Shown here: positions 9,894-19,343 of the stretch, in pieces | Layout of the letters: each line of letters opens with the position of its first letter | Numbering within the stretch: the first letter of the stretch is position 1 | Source: Candidatus Omnitrophota bacterium | GTDB lineage: Bacteria; Omnitrophota; Gorgyraeia; Zapsychrales; Zapsychraceae | Assembly (NCBI GenBank): GCA_029568545.1 | Contig: JAKQAH010000038.1 | Location: 1-40,497, forward strand | Direction of reading: 5' to 3' | Length of the DNA stretch: 40,497 nt | Notes under the pieces: model-generated | Seen by the model: the letters and a program-made list of their open reading frames with translations, nothing else | Told to the model about the DNA's origin: nothing | Databases searched by the model: none | Program-made: the position numbers and the translations under genes

Positions 9894-10601
9894 ATGGAGA
9901 AGCGATTATTTGTCGCCGGGATTGCGATTTCCTTTTGTCTTCATGCGGCAGGCATCGTTGTGCTGTCGTTTCCTTACGTCGACGCGTTTAAGCGGTCTAA
10001 ATCTCCCAGGTCCAGCGAGCTGATTTATCAAGACCTGAAATCTCCCGATAAAAAGGGAAAAGAAGCTTCGTTTGAGGATCTGAAGCTTATGAAAGATCCT
10101 CAAGCGTATGATGAAGAGCCGCTGAAGATTCTTGACCGGAAGAATGAGCTGTTTTCCACCCTTGGGGATCGCATCAAAGATCTTTCCAAGCTGACCGGGA
10201 ATTTGCGTTCCAGCCAGAAAAGCAGCGAGAAGGTCATAACGATGGACCTTGGGAAAAAGATCACGCTTCCGCCGCTCACGACGGAAAAGATCAACAATCC
10301 GAAATACTTAACGTATAACGATGATATGCGCGACATGATCAGCCGCAATATCAAGCAACGGGCTTATACTTATGTGAACCATCCGGATTTTCAGGCGGGC
10401 GAAGTGTATTTGACATTTATCCTTGCGTCGGAGGGGGCCCTGAAGGCGGTCAAGATCATCGAAGACAAGACCCGGGCCAATGATTATTTGCGCGATGTTG
10501 CCTTGCGGAGCATCAAAGAATCCAATCCCTTCCCGCCGTTTCCCAAGGGGTTCGATTATCCGGAATTTACGTTTAATCTGCTCATAACGTTCCAGAATTA
10601 A
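9894..10601 (+). CDS. TonB-like energy transducer / periplasmic C-terminal TonB-domain protein
   Basis: N-terminal TM, Pro/Lys-rich middle, C-terminus VYLTFILASEGALKAVKIIEDKT...LRDVALRSIKESNPFPPFP. Confidence 0.75.
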   Translation: MEKRLFVAGIAISFCLHAAGIVVLSFPYVDAFKRSKSPRSSELIYQDLKSPDKKGKEASFEDLKLMKDPQAYDEEPLKILDRKNELFSTLGDRIKDLSKLTGNLRSSQKSSEKVITMDLGKKITLPPLTTEKINNPKYLTYNDDMRDMISRNIKQRAYTYVNHPDFQAGEVYLTFILASEGALKAVKIIEDKTRANDYLRDVALRSIKESNPFPPFPKGFDYPEFTFNLLITFQN

Positions 10602-10625
10602 CTGGTGTTGACCGGGCTTGAATAA

Positions 10626-10654
10626 TTGACAAGGGCATGTGAAGATGATATCCT
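10626..10654 (+). promoter_or_regulatory. Candidate sigma70-type promoter upstream of DUF1844 gene
   Basis: TTGACA (10626-10631), 17-bp spacer, TATCCT (10649-10654). Confidence 0.5.
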
Positions 10655-10702
10655 GAACAGTATTCTCAGCCCAGGGATCCCATTTTAAAAAAGCGAGGTT
10701 GT

Positions 10703-11122
10703 ATGATGGATAAAAAGAAGCATGTTGATGAGTCGTGGAAAGAACAGGCTTTTGAGGAGAAAAGCGAGGTTATTGATACGGATGCACCACCTCTCCAGGG
10801 CTCAGGAGCCGGCGCGGCAGTTGACGGAGCCGAAGACGGAAGCGAGGCAGAAATAAATTTTCTCAATTATGTGACAAGCCTTGGGTTCCAAGCCATGATC
10901 TTTATGGGCGTCATCCCTCATCCGATGACCGATAAGATCGAGAAGAATTTAGCGCAAGCCAAATTCTTGATCGATACTTTGAGCATGCTGAAAGAAAAAA
11001 CAGTCGGGAATTTGACCGAGCAGGAAAATAATTTGCTGGAAAGCTCTATTTATGAGCTTCAGATGAAATATGTGGAGCTTGTTCAAGAGGAGGCGTCATC
11101 AGAAGGGGAGAAAAAAGAGTGA
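10703..11122 (+). CDS. DUF1844 domain-containing protein
   Basis: INFLNYVTSLGFQAMIFMGVIPHPMTDKIEKNLAQAKFLIDTLSMLKEKTVGNLTEQE. Confidence 0.85.
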   Translation: MMDKKKHVDESWKEQAFEEKSEVIDTDAPPLQGSGAGAAVDGAEDGSEAEINFLNYVTSLGFQAMIFMGVIPHPMTDKIEKNLAQAKFLIDTLSMLKEKTVGNLTEQENNLLESSIYELQMKYVELVQEEASSEGEKKE

Positions 11123-11277
11123 TCGATCAGGACCTTCTTGAAATACTGGCATGTCCGGCCTGCAAAGGCGATGTTGTGCTAGAAAAAGACAAGATCGTTT
11201 GTGCGCAATGCGGATTGAAATATCCGATCAAAGACGGGGTGCCGGTCATGCTGGCGGATGAGGCTGAGAGGGAATAA
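11119..11277 (+). CDS. Trm112/YcaR-like zinc-ribbon protein (52 aa; below the ORF-track size cut-off)
   Basis: GTG start overlapping previous stop; MIDQDLLEILACPACKGDVVLEKDKIVCAQCGLKYPIKDGVPVMLADEAERE. Confidence 0.88.
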   Translation: MIDQDLLEILACPACKGDVVLEKDKIVCAQCGLKYPIKDGVPVMLADEAERE

Positions 11278-11314
11278 TATATAACTAAGGCAGAAATTTG
11301 CCGCGGAGGTTAGC

Positions 11315-11764
11315 GTGAAAAAAATACTTGTGATCCATGGGCCGAATCTCAATCTTTTGGGCCAAAGGGAGAAAAATATTTATGGGCCGACGACGTTAAA
11401 CGAAATCAACGCCCTCTTAAAAAAACTTGCCGATCGCAATAAAATTGAATTAGAAATCTTACAATCGAACCATGAAGGGGAGATTGTTGATGCGATCGGT
11501 GCGGCCAAAACGAACCAGATTCATGCGATCCTGATCAATCCGGCGGCGTACACACATACCAGTGTTGCGATCCGGGATGCCATTGCCGCTGTCGATATTC
11601 CTGCCGTTGAAATCCACCTGTCCAATATTTATTCGAGGGAAGATTTCCGCCATTCCTCTCTCATTGCGCCCGTTTGCCATGGGCAGATCAGCGGGTTCGG
11701 GGTCAATAGCTATCTGCTGGGATTGCAGGCGACGATTGATGTGATCAAAGGCGCCAGCTCCTAA
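11315..11764 (+). CDS. aroQ: Type II 3-dehydroquinate dehydratase
   Basis: [52 protein letters not shown] start with ribosome-binding site. Confidence 0.96.
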   Translation: MKKILVIHGPNLNLLGQREKNIYGPTTLNEINALLKKLADRNKIELEILQSNHEGEIVDAIGAAKTNQIHAILINPAAYTHTSVAIRDAIAAVDIPAVEIHLSNIYSREDFRHSSLIAPVCHGQISGFGVNSYLLGLQATIDVIKGASS

Positions 11765-11796
11765 ACGACGATCATATAGGCAAAAACTTCATTTCA

Positions 11797-12387
11797 ATGA
11801 CATACGATGAATTGATCAATATTTCTTTCTGGGTGAACATGGGTTTTCGCCTGGGTATCGCAATGCTTTTGACGTCGTTTCTGATAAGCCTTGTAACGAT
11901 ACTCGAGAAAATAGACGGCCGAAAGCGGCCGCTCGGCGTGAAGATCTTTAGTGTCTTGCTCATTATGGGCTCTTTATACAAGCTTTGGGGATTCTGGAGC
12001 TATGGGTACTATCGGTTCATGTTCCAGCCGCTGACGGAGGAGGCGATTTTTTTGCGCTATTGCCTGTCTGTAGGGTTGAGATTGGCAGGATTAATCATTG
12101 CTGTTGGCGTCTTGTTCTTAAAAAACATATTTCGCAAAACATTGTTGTTGCTTTCGTTCTCGACGTTGTGCTTACTCTATTGGAAACATCCATTTTTTGT
12201 TTTTGAGAATATTGCGCGCTATAATGAACAGTTCTTTCTTAATAGGATTATTGTGACAGAACTGGTTTATCCGGCCTATCCATGGATTTCTCTTATTTTT
12301 AATTATGCTATCGACATTGGTTTCTCGTTAGCCATTTTGCGTTATTTCACGCGGCCTCAGATTAAAGAGCATTTTAAACGTCTATGA
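11797..12387 (+). CDS. Hypothetical multi-pass membrane protein (196 aa)
   Basis: Intact ORF with several hydrophobic segments; 4-bp overlap with pepP-like gene; no family recognised. Confidence 0.7.
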   Translation: MTYDELINISFWVNMGFRLGIAMLLTSFLISLVTILEKIDGRKRPLGVKIFSVLLIMGSLYKLWGFWSYGYYRFMFQPLTEEAIFLRYCLSVGLRLAGLIIAVGVLFLKNIFRKTLLLLSFSTLCLLYWKHPFFVFENIARYNEQFFLNRIIVTELVYPAYPWISLIFNYAIDIGFSLAILRYFTRPQIKEHFKRL

Positions 12388-13436
12388 ACGCCAAAATCAA
12401 AAGATTTACATCAAGTTTCAGCCAAAATGGAATTGGCGCTTTTCTTGTCACCAAAGATATTAATATTAATTATCTTACGGGCTTTCCCGCTTGTGAGGCC
12501 TGGCTTCTCGTTGGGCCGCGCCAGGCTTTTTATATTACGGACTTTCGTTATATTCAGGAAGCAAAGGACGGCCTTAAGGGCATCAGTGTTCGGCGCTATG
12601 AACGATCAATCTATGAAACGGCTTTTTCGCTGATCCAGGGCATGAATGTGAAGCAAGTCGGCATCGACGCGCATCATTTGACTTTAGCGCAGTACCAGAT
12701 GATGGAGCGCAAACGGCCCAAAGGAATCCGTCTTGTCCGGACGAACGGTCTCGTCGAAAAACTTCGGGAAGTGAAGGGGGAAGATGAGATTCATAAGATC
12801 AGAAAGGCCCTGATGGTTCATCGAGAAGCCCATGATTTCTTAAAAAAGATCGTGCGCCCTGGCATGTCAGAAAAAGAAGCGCTTTTAAAGCTTGAATATT
12901 TTGTAAAATCAAAGGGCGCAGGCTTTTCGTTCGATCCCATCATTGCGTCCGGAGCGAATTCCAGCTATCCCCATGCCAAAGTAACGGGCCGAAAGATCGC
13001 TAAGCATCAGCCTCTTCTAATCGACATGGGCATCGACGTGGAAGGCTATAAGTCTGACTTGACACGTATGTTCTTTTTAGGTAGAATACCCCCACTTATC
13101 AAGCAGGTAAATGACGCTGTTTTTGAGGCTCAGCAAAGAGCGATTGCAAAGATTAAAGCGGGGATTCTTGCTTCGGAAGTTGATTATCAGGCTCGTAACT
13201 ACCTAGCAAAAAATAGGTTAGCAAAATATTTCGGCCATGCCTTGGGGCATGGGGTTGGGCTCGAGATTCACGAAGGCCCCCGACTGGCACAAAATAACCA
13301 TTCCGTCCTGAAAGAGGGGATGGTCATCACGGTCGAACCGGCGGTGTATATTCCCGGCGAGTTCGGCATCCGGATCGAAGACATGGTGCTGGTCAGGAAA
13401 AACGATTGTGAAATCTTAAGTGACGATATCCATTAA
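12384..13436 (+). CDS. pepP: Xaa-Pro aminopeptidase (M24 family)
   Basis: LLIDMGIDVEGYKSDLTRMFFLG, GHALGHGVGLEIHEGP, MVITVEPAVYIPGEFGIRIEDMVLV metal-site motifs. Confidence 0.92.
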   Translation: MNAKIKRFTSSFSQNGIGAFLVTKDININYLTGFPACEAWLLVGPRQAFYITDFRYIQEAKDGLKGISVRRYERSIYETAFSLIQGMNVKQVGIDAHHLTLAQYQMMERKRPKGIRLVRTNGLVEKLREVKGEDEIHKIRKALMVHREAHDFLKKIVRPGMSEKEALLKLEYFVKSKGAGFSFDPIIASGANSSYPHAKVTGRKIAKHQPLLIDMGIDVEGYKSDLTRMFFLGRIPPLIKQVNDAVFEAQQRAIAKIKAGILASEVDYQARNYLAKNRLAKYFGHALGHGVGLEIHEGPRLAQNNHSVLKEGMVITVEPAVYIPGEFGIRIEDMVLVRKNDCEILSDDIH

Positions 13437-13986
13437 TCAAATCACATCTGGAATGGGCCTGCTGGTCGACGGCGGCATCTATATTGTTGCGGATTATAAC
13501 CATGTGAAACCGGGAAAAGGCGCCGCTTTTGTCCGCGTCAAAATGAGGAATATCAAGACGCAGCAGGTCCTGGAACGCACATTCAAGACGGCGGACAAGC
13601 TTGAGGATGTGACGCTCGAAGAACGCAAGCTCCAAAACCTCTATCAAAGCGGCGATTCCATCCATTTCATGGATTGCACGACCTACGAGGAGAAAATCCT
13701 TCCCAAAGAACTCCTCGGAGAAAATCTCAAATTCCTTCAAGATCACCTCGAAGTCACCGGCATTTGCTACCAAGATGAGGTCCTTAAAATCGTCCTGCCC
13801 ACGTTTATTACGACCGAAATCATCCAGACGGAACCCGGCTTTAAAGGCGATTCTTCGCGCGCCGGGACCAAACCCGCCACCATCGATACCGGAGCGACGG
13901 TCCAAGTCCCCTTGTTTGTCGATATCGGCGCTAAGGTCAAGATCGATACCAGAACCGGATCCTATGTCGAAAGGGTACAGCAATGA
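13420..13986 (+). CDS. efp: Elongation factor P
   Basis: YNHVKPGKGAAFVRVKMRN, TYVERV C-terminal region; overlaps pepP 3' end. Confidence 0.95.
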   Translation: MTISINQITSGMGLLVDGGIYIVADYNHVKPGKGAAFVRVKMRNIKTQQVLERTFKTADKLEDVTLEERKLQNLYQSGDSIHFMDCTTYEEKILPKELLGENLKFLQDHLEVTGICYQDEVLKIVLPTFITTEIIQTEPGFKGDSSRAGTKPATIDTGATVQVPLFVDIGAKVKIDTRTGSYVERVQQ

Positions 13987-14435
13987 ATCTAAAAGAAATC
14001 CGCGAAATGATCAATCTCATGAATGAAAATGATCTCACGGAAATTGAGGTTGAGCGCGAAGGGACCAAGATTAAGATCCGGAAAAGTTCGATGGACGTTA
14101 TGGAACCTTTCCGCAAATTTCCCGCCGAGCACCCTGCGATAGCGCATATGACCCCTGCGACGAATGCTGAAACGTCCCCAACGGTTAATCCGAACCGCAA
14201 AGAGATCAAGTCCCCCATGGTGGGCACGTTCTACCGCTCGCCTTCTCCGGAATCTCCGGCGTTCATTGAGGTCGGCCAAACGGTTGAAGTCGGACAAGTG
14301 GTCTGCATTGTGGAAGCCATGAAGTTGATGAATGAGATCAAATCGGAAGTGAGAGGGAAGGTCGTTGACATTCCCGTTGATAATGCGCAACCTGTAGAGT
14401 TTGGACAAACGCTTTTTACGGTTGAACCACTGTAA
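13983..14435 (+). CDS. accB: Acetyl-CoA carboxylase biotin carboxyl carrier protein
   Basis: SPMVGTFYRSPSPESPAFIEVGQTVEVGQVVCIVEAMKLMNEIKSE (EAMKLMN biotinylation site). Confidence 0.97.
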   Translation: MNLKEIREMINLMNENDLTEIEVEREGTKIKIRKSSMDVMEPFRKFPAEHPAIAHMTPATNAETSPTVNPNRKEIKSPMVGTFYRSPSPESPAFIEVGQTVEVGQVVCIVEAMKLMNEIKSEVRGKVVDIPVDNAQPVEFGQTLFTVEPL

Positions 14436-14455
14436 TTTCCTGATCGTTTAGCCTT

Positions 14456-15811
14456 ATGTTCTCAAAGATTCTTATTGCCAACCGCGGTGAAATTGCCCTT
14501 CGCATTATTCGAGCTTGCCATGAGCTTGGGATTCAGACCGTTGCTGTTTATTCCGAGGCGGACCGGGATTCTTTGCATGTCCGTTTTGCCGACGAGGCTG
14601 TCTGCGTCGGCCCTGCTTCCAGTTTAGAAAGCTATCTGAACATTCCCTCCATTATATCGGCGGCTGAGATTACGGATGTCGAGGCCATTCATCCTGGATA
14701 CGGTTTTCTTGCCGAGAATGCGCATTTTGCCGAGATCTGCGAATCATGCAACATTACGTTTATCGGGCCGACGGCCCAGACGATCCGTTCGATGGGGGAT
14801 AAAGTTGCCGCAAAAGAGACCATGGCAAAGATGGACATTCCGTTAACGCTGGGGGGCAACGGCGTCATTCACACCAAAGAAGAGGCTCTGGCGGTCGCTA
14901 AGAAGATCAAATATCCCGTCATTATCAAGGCGGTGGCTGGCGGCGGGGGGAAAGGCATGAGGATTTGCCATAATGATGTTACTCTCGTCAGCTCTTTCAC
15001 GATCGCCCAAAATGAAGCGGAGGCGAATTTCGGCAATCCGGATGTTTATATTGAGAAATATGTCGAAGATCCCCGTCATATTGAGTTTCAGATCTTGGCG
15101 GACTCATACGGGAATATCGTTCATCTCGGCGAGCGCGATTGCAGCATCCAACGACGGCATCAAAAGCTTCTGGAAGAATCCCCCTCGCCCGCGCTGAACA
15201 AAGAACTGCGGCAGAAAATGGGGGAAGTGGCGGTCAAAGCGGCGCAAGCGGTTAACTACCGAGGGGCCGGAACGGTGGAGTTTCTTCTGGACCGGGACAG
15301 CAATTTTTATTTTATGGAGATGAATACGCGCATTCAGGTCGAGCATCCGGTGACGGAAATGGTGACCGGGATTGATCTTATTAAAGAGCAGATCAGGGTC
15401 GCGGCCGGGCAAAAATTGAAGATCAAGCAAGAAGATGTTATTATCCGGGGCGCGGCCATAGAATGCCGTATCAATGCCGAGGATCCCCGGAACAATTTTA
15501 TCCCTTCGCCGGGAAAGATCGAAGAATTGAATATCCCCGGCGGATTCGGGGTCAGGGTCGATACGCATATTTATCAAGGATACAAGATCAGCCCGTACTA
15601 TGATTCCATGGTTGCGAAGTTGATCGTTCATGCAAACGACCGCCAGGAAGCGATCAACAGGATGCGACGTGCGTTAGAAGAATTTTATATCAGCCCGATT
15701 AAGACGACCATCGGGCTTCATATCGATATCCTCAATGATCCGCGGTTTCTCAAGGGGAAAGTCACGACACATTTTCTTGAAAAGATGACCACCAGCGATA
15801 CGGAGGCGTAA
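14456..15811 (+). CDS. accC: Acetyl-CoA carboxylase biotin carboxylase subunit
   Basis: [36 protein letters not shown]...GGGGKGMR...[19 protein letters not shown]...[18 protein letters not shown]. Confidence 0.98.
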   Translation: MFSKILIANRGEIALRIIRACHELGIQTVAVYSEADRDSLHVRFADEAVCVGPASSLESYLNIPSIISAAEITDVEAIHPGYGFLAENAHFAEICESCNITFIGPTAQTIRSMGDKVAAKETMAKMDIPLTLGGNGVIHTKEEALAVAKKIKYPVIIKAVAGGGGKGMRICHNDVTLVSSFTIAQNEAEANFGNPDVYIEKYVEDPRHIEFQILADSYGNIVHLGERDCSIQRRHQKLLEESPSPALNKELRQKMGEVAVKAAQAVNYRGAGTVEFLLDRDSNFYFMEMNTRIQVEHPVTEMVTGIDLIKEQIRVAAGQKLKIKQEDVIIRGAAIECRINAEDPRNNFIPSPGKIEELNIPGGFGVRVDTHIYQGYKISPYYDSMVAKLIVHANDRQEAINRMRRALEEFYISPIKTTIGLHIDILNDPRFLKGKVTTHFLEKMTTSDTEA

Positions 15812-15812
15812 C

Positions 15813-16169
15813 ATGAGGGAAGACGAGAAGATTGATCTTGGGTCGGTGCAAGTTCATAAAAAAGTCTTTGCGGAGATTATCGCTTCGGCCATGGATGAAA
15901 TTGAAGGCGTGAGTTTGATCCCGAAGAATTTCGGGGACCGGGTGGCGGAAATTGTAAAAAGAAGAAATTTCCCGGGAATCAACATTAAGGTGGATGAGGG
16001 GGAAGAGGTCACGCTTGAAGTGCAAGTCCTTGTCCGTTATGGGATGAATATCCACGATGCGGCCAGACAGGTGCAACGGACCATTAAATCCGCGATCGAT
16101 AAGACGCTAGACATTAAAATCAAAGATATCAACGTTAATGTGCAAGGCATAGAAAAGGAGGTCAAGTGA
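15813..16169 (+). CDS. Asp23/Gls24 family envelope stress response protein
   Basis: GSVQVHKKVFAEIIASAMDEIEGVSLI...LEVQVLVRYGMNIHDAARQVQRTIKSAI. Confidence 0.88.
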   Translation: MREDEKIDLGSVQVHKKVFAEIIASAMDEIEGVSLIPKNFGDRVAEIVKRRNFPGINIKVDEGEEVTLEVQVLVRYGMNIHDAARQVQRTIKSAIDKTLDIKIKDINVNVQGIEKEVK

Positions 16170-16780
16170 AATTCCTGACAAGAATAGCGGTTCTTTTTTA
16201 TGTAACACTTGTGATGTTCTTAAGCTCCTTTGTCTTGTTGTTCGTTCTTAACTATATCGATAAGCAAAGCATTTTCAATATGCTCGCATTGATTTACCGC
16301 GATGAGACATTGCGGATGGTTTTTGCTGTTTCAGCTTCCGGCCTGCTTTTTCTAAACTATGTTTTTTACCGTTCCTTCACGGTGAACACGCATAAAGAGA
16401 AAACAATCGCTTTTGACAACCCGGCAGGCCGCGTGAGCGTCTCTTTGGGGGCGCTCGAGGATTTGATCAAACGGGTGGTCGGCCGGATCGCGGAGATCAG
16501 GGAAGTGAAATCAAAAATATCCGCATCCAAAAAAGGCCTGTACATCAAGATAAAATTAATCCTGAGAGCCGAAGGGAGCATTCCGGAAGTTACGTCACGG
16601 GTCCAGGAACTGGTGAAAAGAAAAGTCCAGGATACCATCGGTCTGGATGAGCCCATCGAAGTCGCGATCTTTGTCGGGAAAATCCTTTCCGATCAAAGCA
16701 AGGAAAAATATCCGCCCAAGGTCGAAGCAACGAAAAAGGAGTCCGAACAAAATATCCCGTTTCAGGGATATCGGGCGTAG
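16166..16780 (+). CDS. amaP: Alkaline shock response membrane anchor protein AmaP-like
   Basis: Two N-terminal TM segments followed by an Asp23-like domain; directly coupled (ATGA-type overlap) to Asp23 gene. Confidence 0.8.
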   Translation: MKFLTRIAVLFYVTLVMFLSSFVLLFVLNYIDKQSIFNMLALIYRDETLRMVFAVSASGLLFLNYVFYRSFTVNTHKEKTIAFDNPAGRVSVSLGALEDLIKRVVGRIAEIREVKSKISASKKGLYIKIKLILRAEGSIPEVTSRVQELVKRKVQDTIGLDEPIEVAIFVGKILSDQSKEKYPPKVEATKKESEQNIPFQGYRA

Positions 16781-16839
16781 ATTCCGGAGTGGGGCAGAGG
16801 AAACGATCTTAACAATCGCTTGTCGATAAGGAAAATCAA

Positions 16840-17868
16840 ATGAAAAAAGTCGGTATTTTAACTGGCGGTGCTGATTGCCCTGGGCTGAATTCCGTTATTA
16901 GGGCTGTTGTCAGGAAATCGATCGACGAAGGATTTGTCGTGACGGGGGTCAAGAACGGATGGAGCGGCCTCGTCGATAATGACATGCGGATCCTTGACTA
17001 CAAATTAACATCCGGCATTCTGGCCCGCGGAGGAACGATCTTGGGAACAAGCCGGATTGTCCCGCCTTTGGAGAAGCGCCGCATCAATCTCATTACCGAA
17101 AACTTCAAGCGCAGCGGCATGGACGCGTTGATCACGATCGGCGGCGAGGATACGTTGAAGATCGCCCTACAACTTTATCGTGAGCATGCTCTTCCGATTG
17201 TTGGCGTTCCCAAATCCATCGACAACGCGCTTTCGGGTACGGACTATACGTTCGGATTCGATACAGCCGTAAATATCGCCACGGAATGTATTGATCGTCT
17301 CCATACAACGGCGGAAAGCCATCACAGGATCATCGTTATCGAGGTCATGGGCCTTCACACGGGGTGGATCGCTTTGGAAGCAGGTATTGCCGGGGGAGCG
17401 CATTATATCTTGATGCCGGAATTTCCGATCGAAATCAATAAGGTTTGCGCTTCTCTGAAAGCCCGTCATAAACGCGGAAAAAGTTTCAGTATTATCGTTG
17501 TTTCCGAAGGGGCCCAGATCAAAGGCTATACCAAGGAAGAGCTGGATAGGAAGTTTAACCGGGGAACGCATCGCGTTGGGCGCATCGGGGAAGTGCTTGC
17601 GGACCTCATTGAAGAAAAAACAAGTTATGAAACGCGCGTCAGCGTTTTGGGCCATATCCAGCGCGGCGGCATTCCGACGGCCTATGATCGGCTGCTCGGA
17701 ACGCGGTTAGGTTTTAAGGCTGTGGAGTTGGTCAAAGAGGGCAAGTTCGGGAAAATGGTCAGTCTTCAGAATAATAAGATCAGTTATGTGGATATCGAAG
17801 AAGCGGTCAAGCAACGCAAGATGATCGACGCAGACTTGATCGAGATTGCCAAGGTTTTTTATACCTAA
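16840..17868 (+). CDS. pfkA: 6-phosphofructokinase, predicted pyrophosphate-dependent type
   Basis: GILTGGADCPGLNSVIRAVVRK, IGGEDTLKIA (Asp at the ATP/PPi-discriminating site), VPKSIDNAL (Lys as in PPi-type), TTAESHHRIIVIEVMGLHTGWIAL. Confidence 0.92.
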   Translation: MKKVGILTGGADCPGLNSVIRAVVRKSIDEGFVVTGVKNGWSGLVDNDMRILDYKLTSGILARGGTILGTSRIVPPLEKRRINLITENFKRSGMDALITIGGEDTLKIALQLYREHALPIVGVPKSIDNALSGTDYTFGFDTAVNIATECIDRLHTTAESHHRIIVIEVMGLHTGWIALEAGIAGGAHYILMPEFPIEINKVCASLKARHKRGKSFSIIVVSEGAQIKGYTKEELDRKFNRGTHRVGRIGEVLADLIEEKTSYETRVSVLGHIQRGGIPTAYDRLLGTRLGFKAVELVKEGKFGKMVSLQNNKISYVDIEEAVKQRKMIDADLIEIAKVFYT

Positions 17869-17882
17869 TCGGACAGAAAAGA

Positions 17883-18452
17883 GTGATGAAAACAACGATT
17901 GAACATATTTTCAAGGAATCGATCCGGGTCAAGGAAGCGACTCTTTCGAAAAACCTCGACGAAATGATGGCTGCGGTTAAACTCGTGACCGATGCGCTCA
18001 AGAAGAACCGAAAGGTTATTTTATTTGGCAACGGCGGATCGGCTGCGGACAGCCAGCATATTGCGGCGGAATTTATCGGACGTTTTCAGAAAGAGCGGAA
18101 AGCCTTGCCCGCGGTGGCGCTGACGACGGACACATCGGCCTTGACGGCTCTGGGCAATGATTACGGGTTTAATGTTATTTTTTCCCGACAGATTGAAGGG
18201 TTGGGGCAAAAAGGGGATGTGGCTTGGGGGATTTCAACAAGCGGCAATTCCCCGAATGTCATCGAGGGGATCAAGAAAGCGAAGCAGATGGGGCTTAAGA
18301 CCTTATCGTTAACCGGATGCCATGGGGGGAAATTGGCAAGGCTTACGGATATCAGCCTGATTGTTCCGTCGAGCGTTACAGCGCGCATCCAGGAGTCTCA
18401 TCTTTGCATTGCGCACGCGATTTGCGAATTGGTCGAGAACCAATTTTCATGA
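17883..18452 (+). CDS. gmhA: SIS-domain sedoheptulose-7-phosphate isomerase
   Basis: ILFGNGGSAADSQHIAAEFIGRFQKERKALPAVALTTDTSALTALGNDYG...GISTSGNSPNVIEGI. Confidence 0.93.
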   Translation: MMKTTIEHIFKESIRVKEATLSKNLDEMMAAVKLVTDALKKNRKVILFGNGGSAADSQHIAAEFIGRFQKERKALPAVALTTDTSALTALGNDYGFNVIFSRQIEGLGQKGDVAWGISTSGNSPNVIEGIKKAKQMGLKTLSLTGCHGGKLARLTDISLIVPSSVTARIQESHLCIAHAICELVENQFS

Positions 18453-18946
18453 TGAATACAAGAGAAAAAATTGTTACTGTTCTGGCTCTCAAGAAAAAAA
18501 TCTCTAAACTTCGAAGAGCAGGGCGGAAGATTGCTTTTACGAACGGTTGTTTCGATATCCTTCACATGGGGCATGTCTGTTATCTGGAAGGAGCCAAAAA
18601 GGACAATCGGGTTCTTGTCGTCGGTCTTAATAGCGATCGTTCTGTCAAAATAATCAAGGGCAAAGATCGTCCGATTGTCGGGCAAAAAGAGCGCGCCGCG
18701 GTCTTGGCGGCCTTGGCGTGTGTAGATTATGTCGTTCTTTTTCCTGAAGCTACGCCGGCGAGACTGATTGCGGATGTCCAGCCGGATATTTTGATAAAGG
18801 GCGCTGATTGGAAGCAAAAAGGCATTGTGGGAAGCGATGTCGTCCTGGACCGAGGCGGGAAAGTTGAATACATACGATTTGTCCCCGGGCTTTCATCGAC
18901 CGGGATCATTGAGCGTATTACGAAACGTGCGAAACGCAAACGATAA
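18449..18946 (+). CDS. rfaE2: D-glycero-beta-D-manno-heptose 1-phosphate adenylyltransferase (HldE C-terminal-type)
   Basis: KIAFTNGCFDILHMGHVCYLEGAKK...VGLNSDRSVK...KGADWKQKGIVGSDVV. Confidence 0.92.
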   Translation: MMNTREKIVTVLALKKKISKLRRAGRKIAFTNGCFDILHMGHVCYLEGAKKDNRVLVVGLNSDRSVKIIKGKDRPIVGQKERAAVLAALACVDYVVLFPEATPARLIADVQPDILIKGADWKQKGIVGSDVVLDRGGKVEYIRFVPGLSSTGIIERITKRAKRKR

Positions 18947-19343
18947 ATCGCTGGAACGTATCATTGATGCGAATTTCAACCGCGCGAAAGAAGGGCTGAG
19001 GGTCTGCGAGGATGTTTGCCGTTTCAGCCTTAATGAGGCGAAGCTGACACAAGGGTACAAATCGGTTCGCCACGGATTAACCCGGGCGGTTTCGGCCCTG
19101 GGGATCATGGATGCGATCCGCTCCCGTGATATCTTGGCCGATGTAGGACGCCGATCGACGGCATCGGAGCTTAAACGCAAAAACATCGGTGATATTTTTT
19201 ATGCGAATTCCCAAAGGGCCAAAGAGTCTTTGCGCGTTTTAGAGGAATTTGCGAAATTACGCAAGACGGAACTTGCTGAGGATCTTAAAAAGCTGCGCTA
19301 TAAAGTTTATGCCCTTGAAAAGAACGTTATTGAAGGACGCTAA
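18927..19343 (+). CDS. thiD2: ThiD2-like hydroxymethylpyrimidine phosphate kinase, stand-alone (start codon uncertain: GTG 18927 or TTG 18909)
   Basis: RIIDANFNRAKEGLRVCEDVCRFSLNEAKLTQGYKSVRHGL...NSQRAKESLRVLEEFAKL...LRYKVYALEK matches the domain fused N-terminal to ThiE in cyanobacteria-type proteins. Confidence 0.82.
   Translation: MRNANDKSLERIIDANFNRAKEGLRVCEDVCRFSLNEAKLTQGYKSVRHGLTRAVSALGIMDAIRSRDILADVGRRSTASELKRKNIGDIFYANSQRAKESLRVLEEFAKLRKTELAEDLKKLRYKVYALEKNVIEGR

Noticed and set aside
13393-13983. 196-aa minus-strand ORF
   Set aside because: Exactly antisense to efp; shadow ORF.
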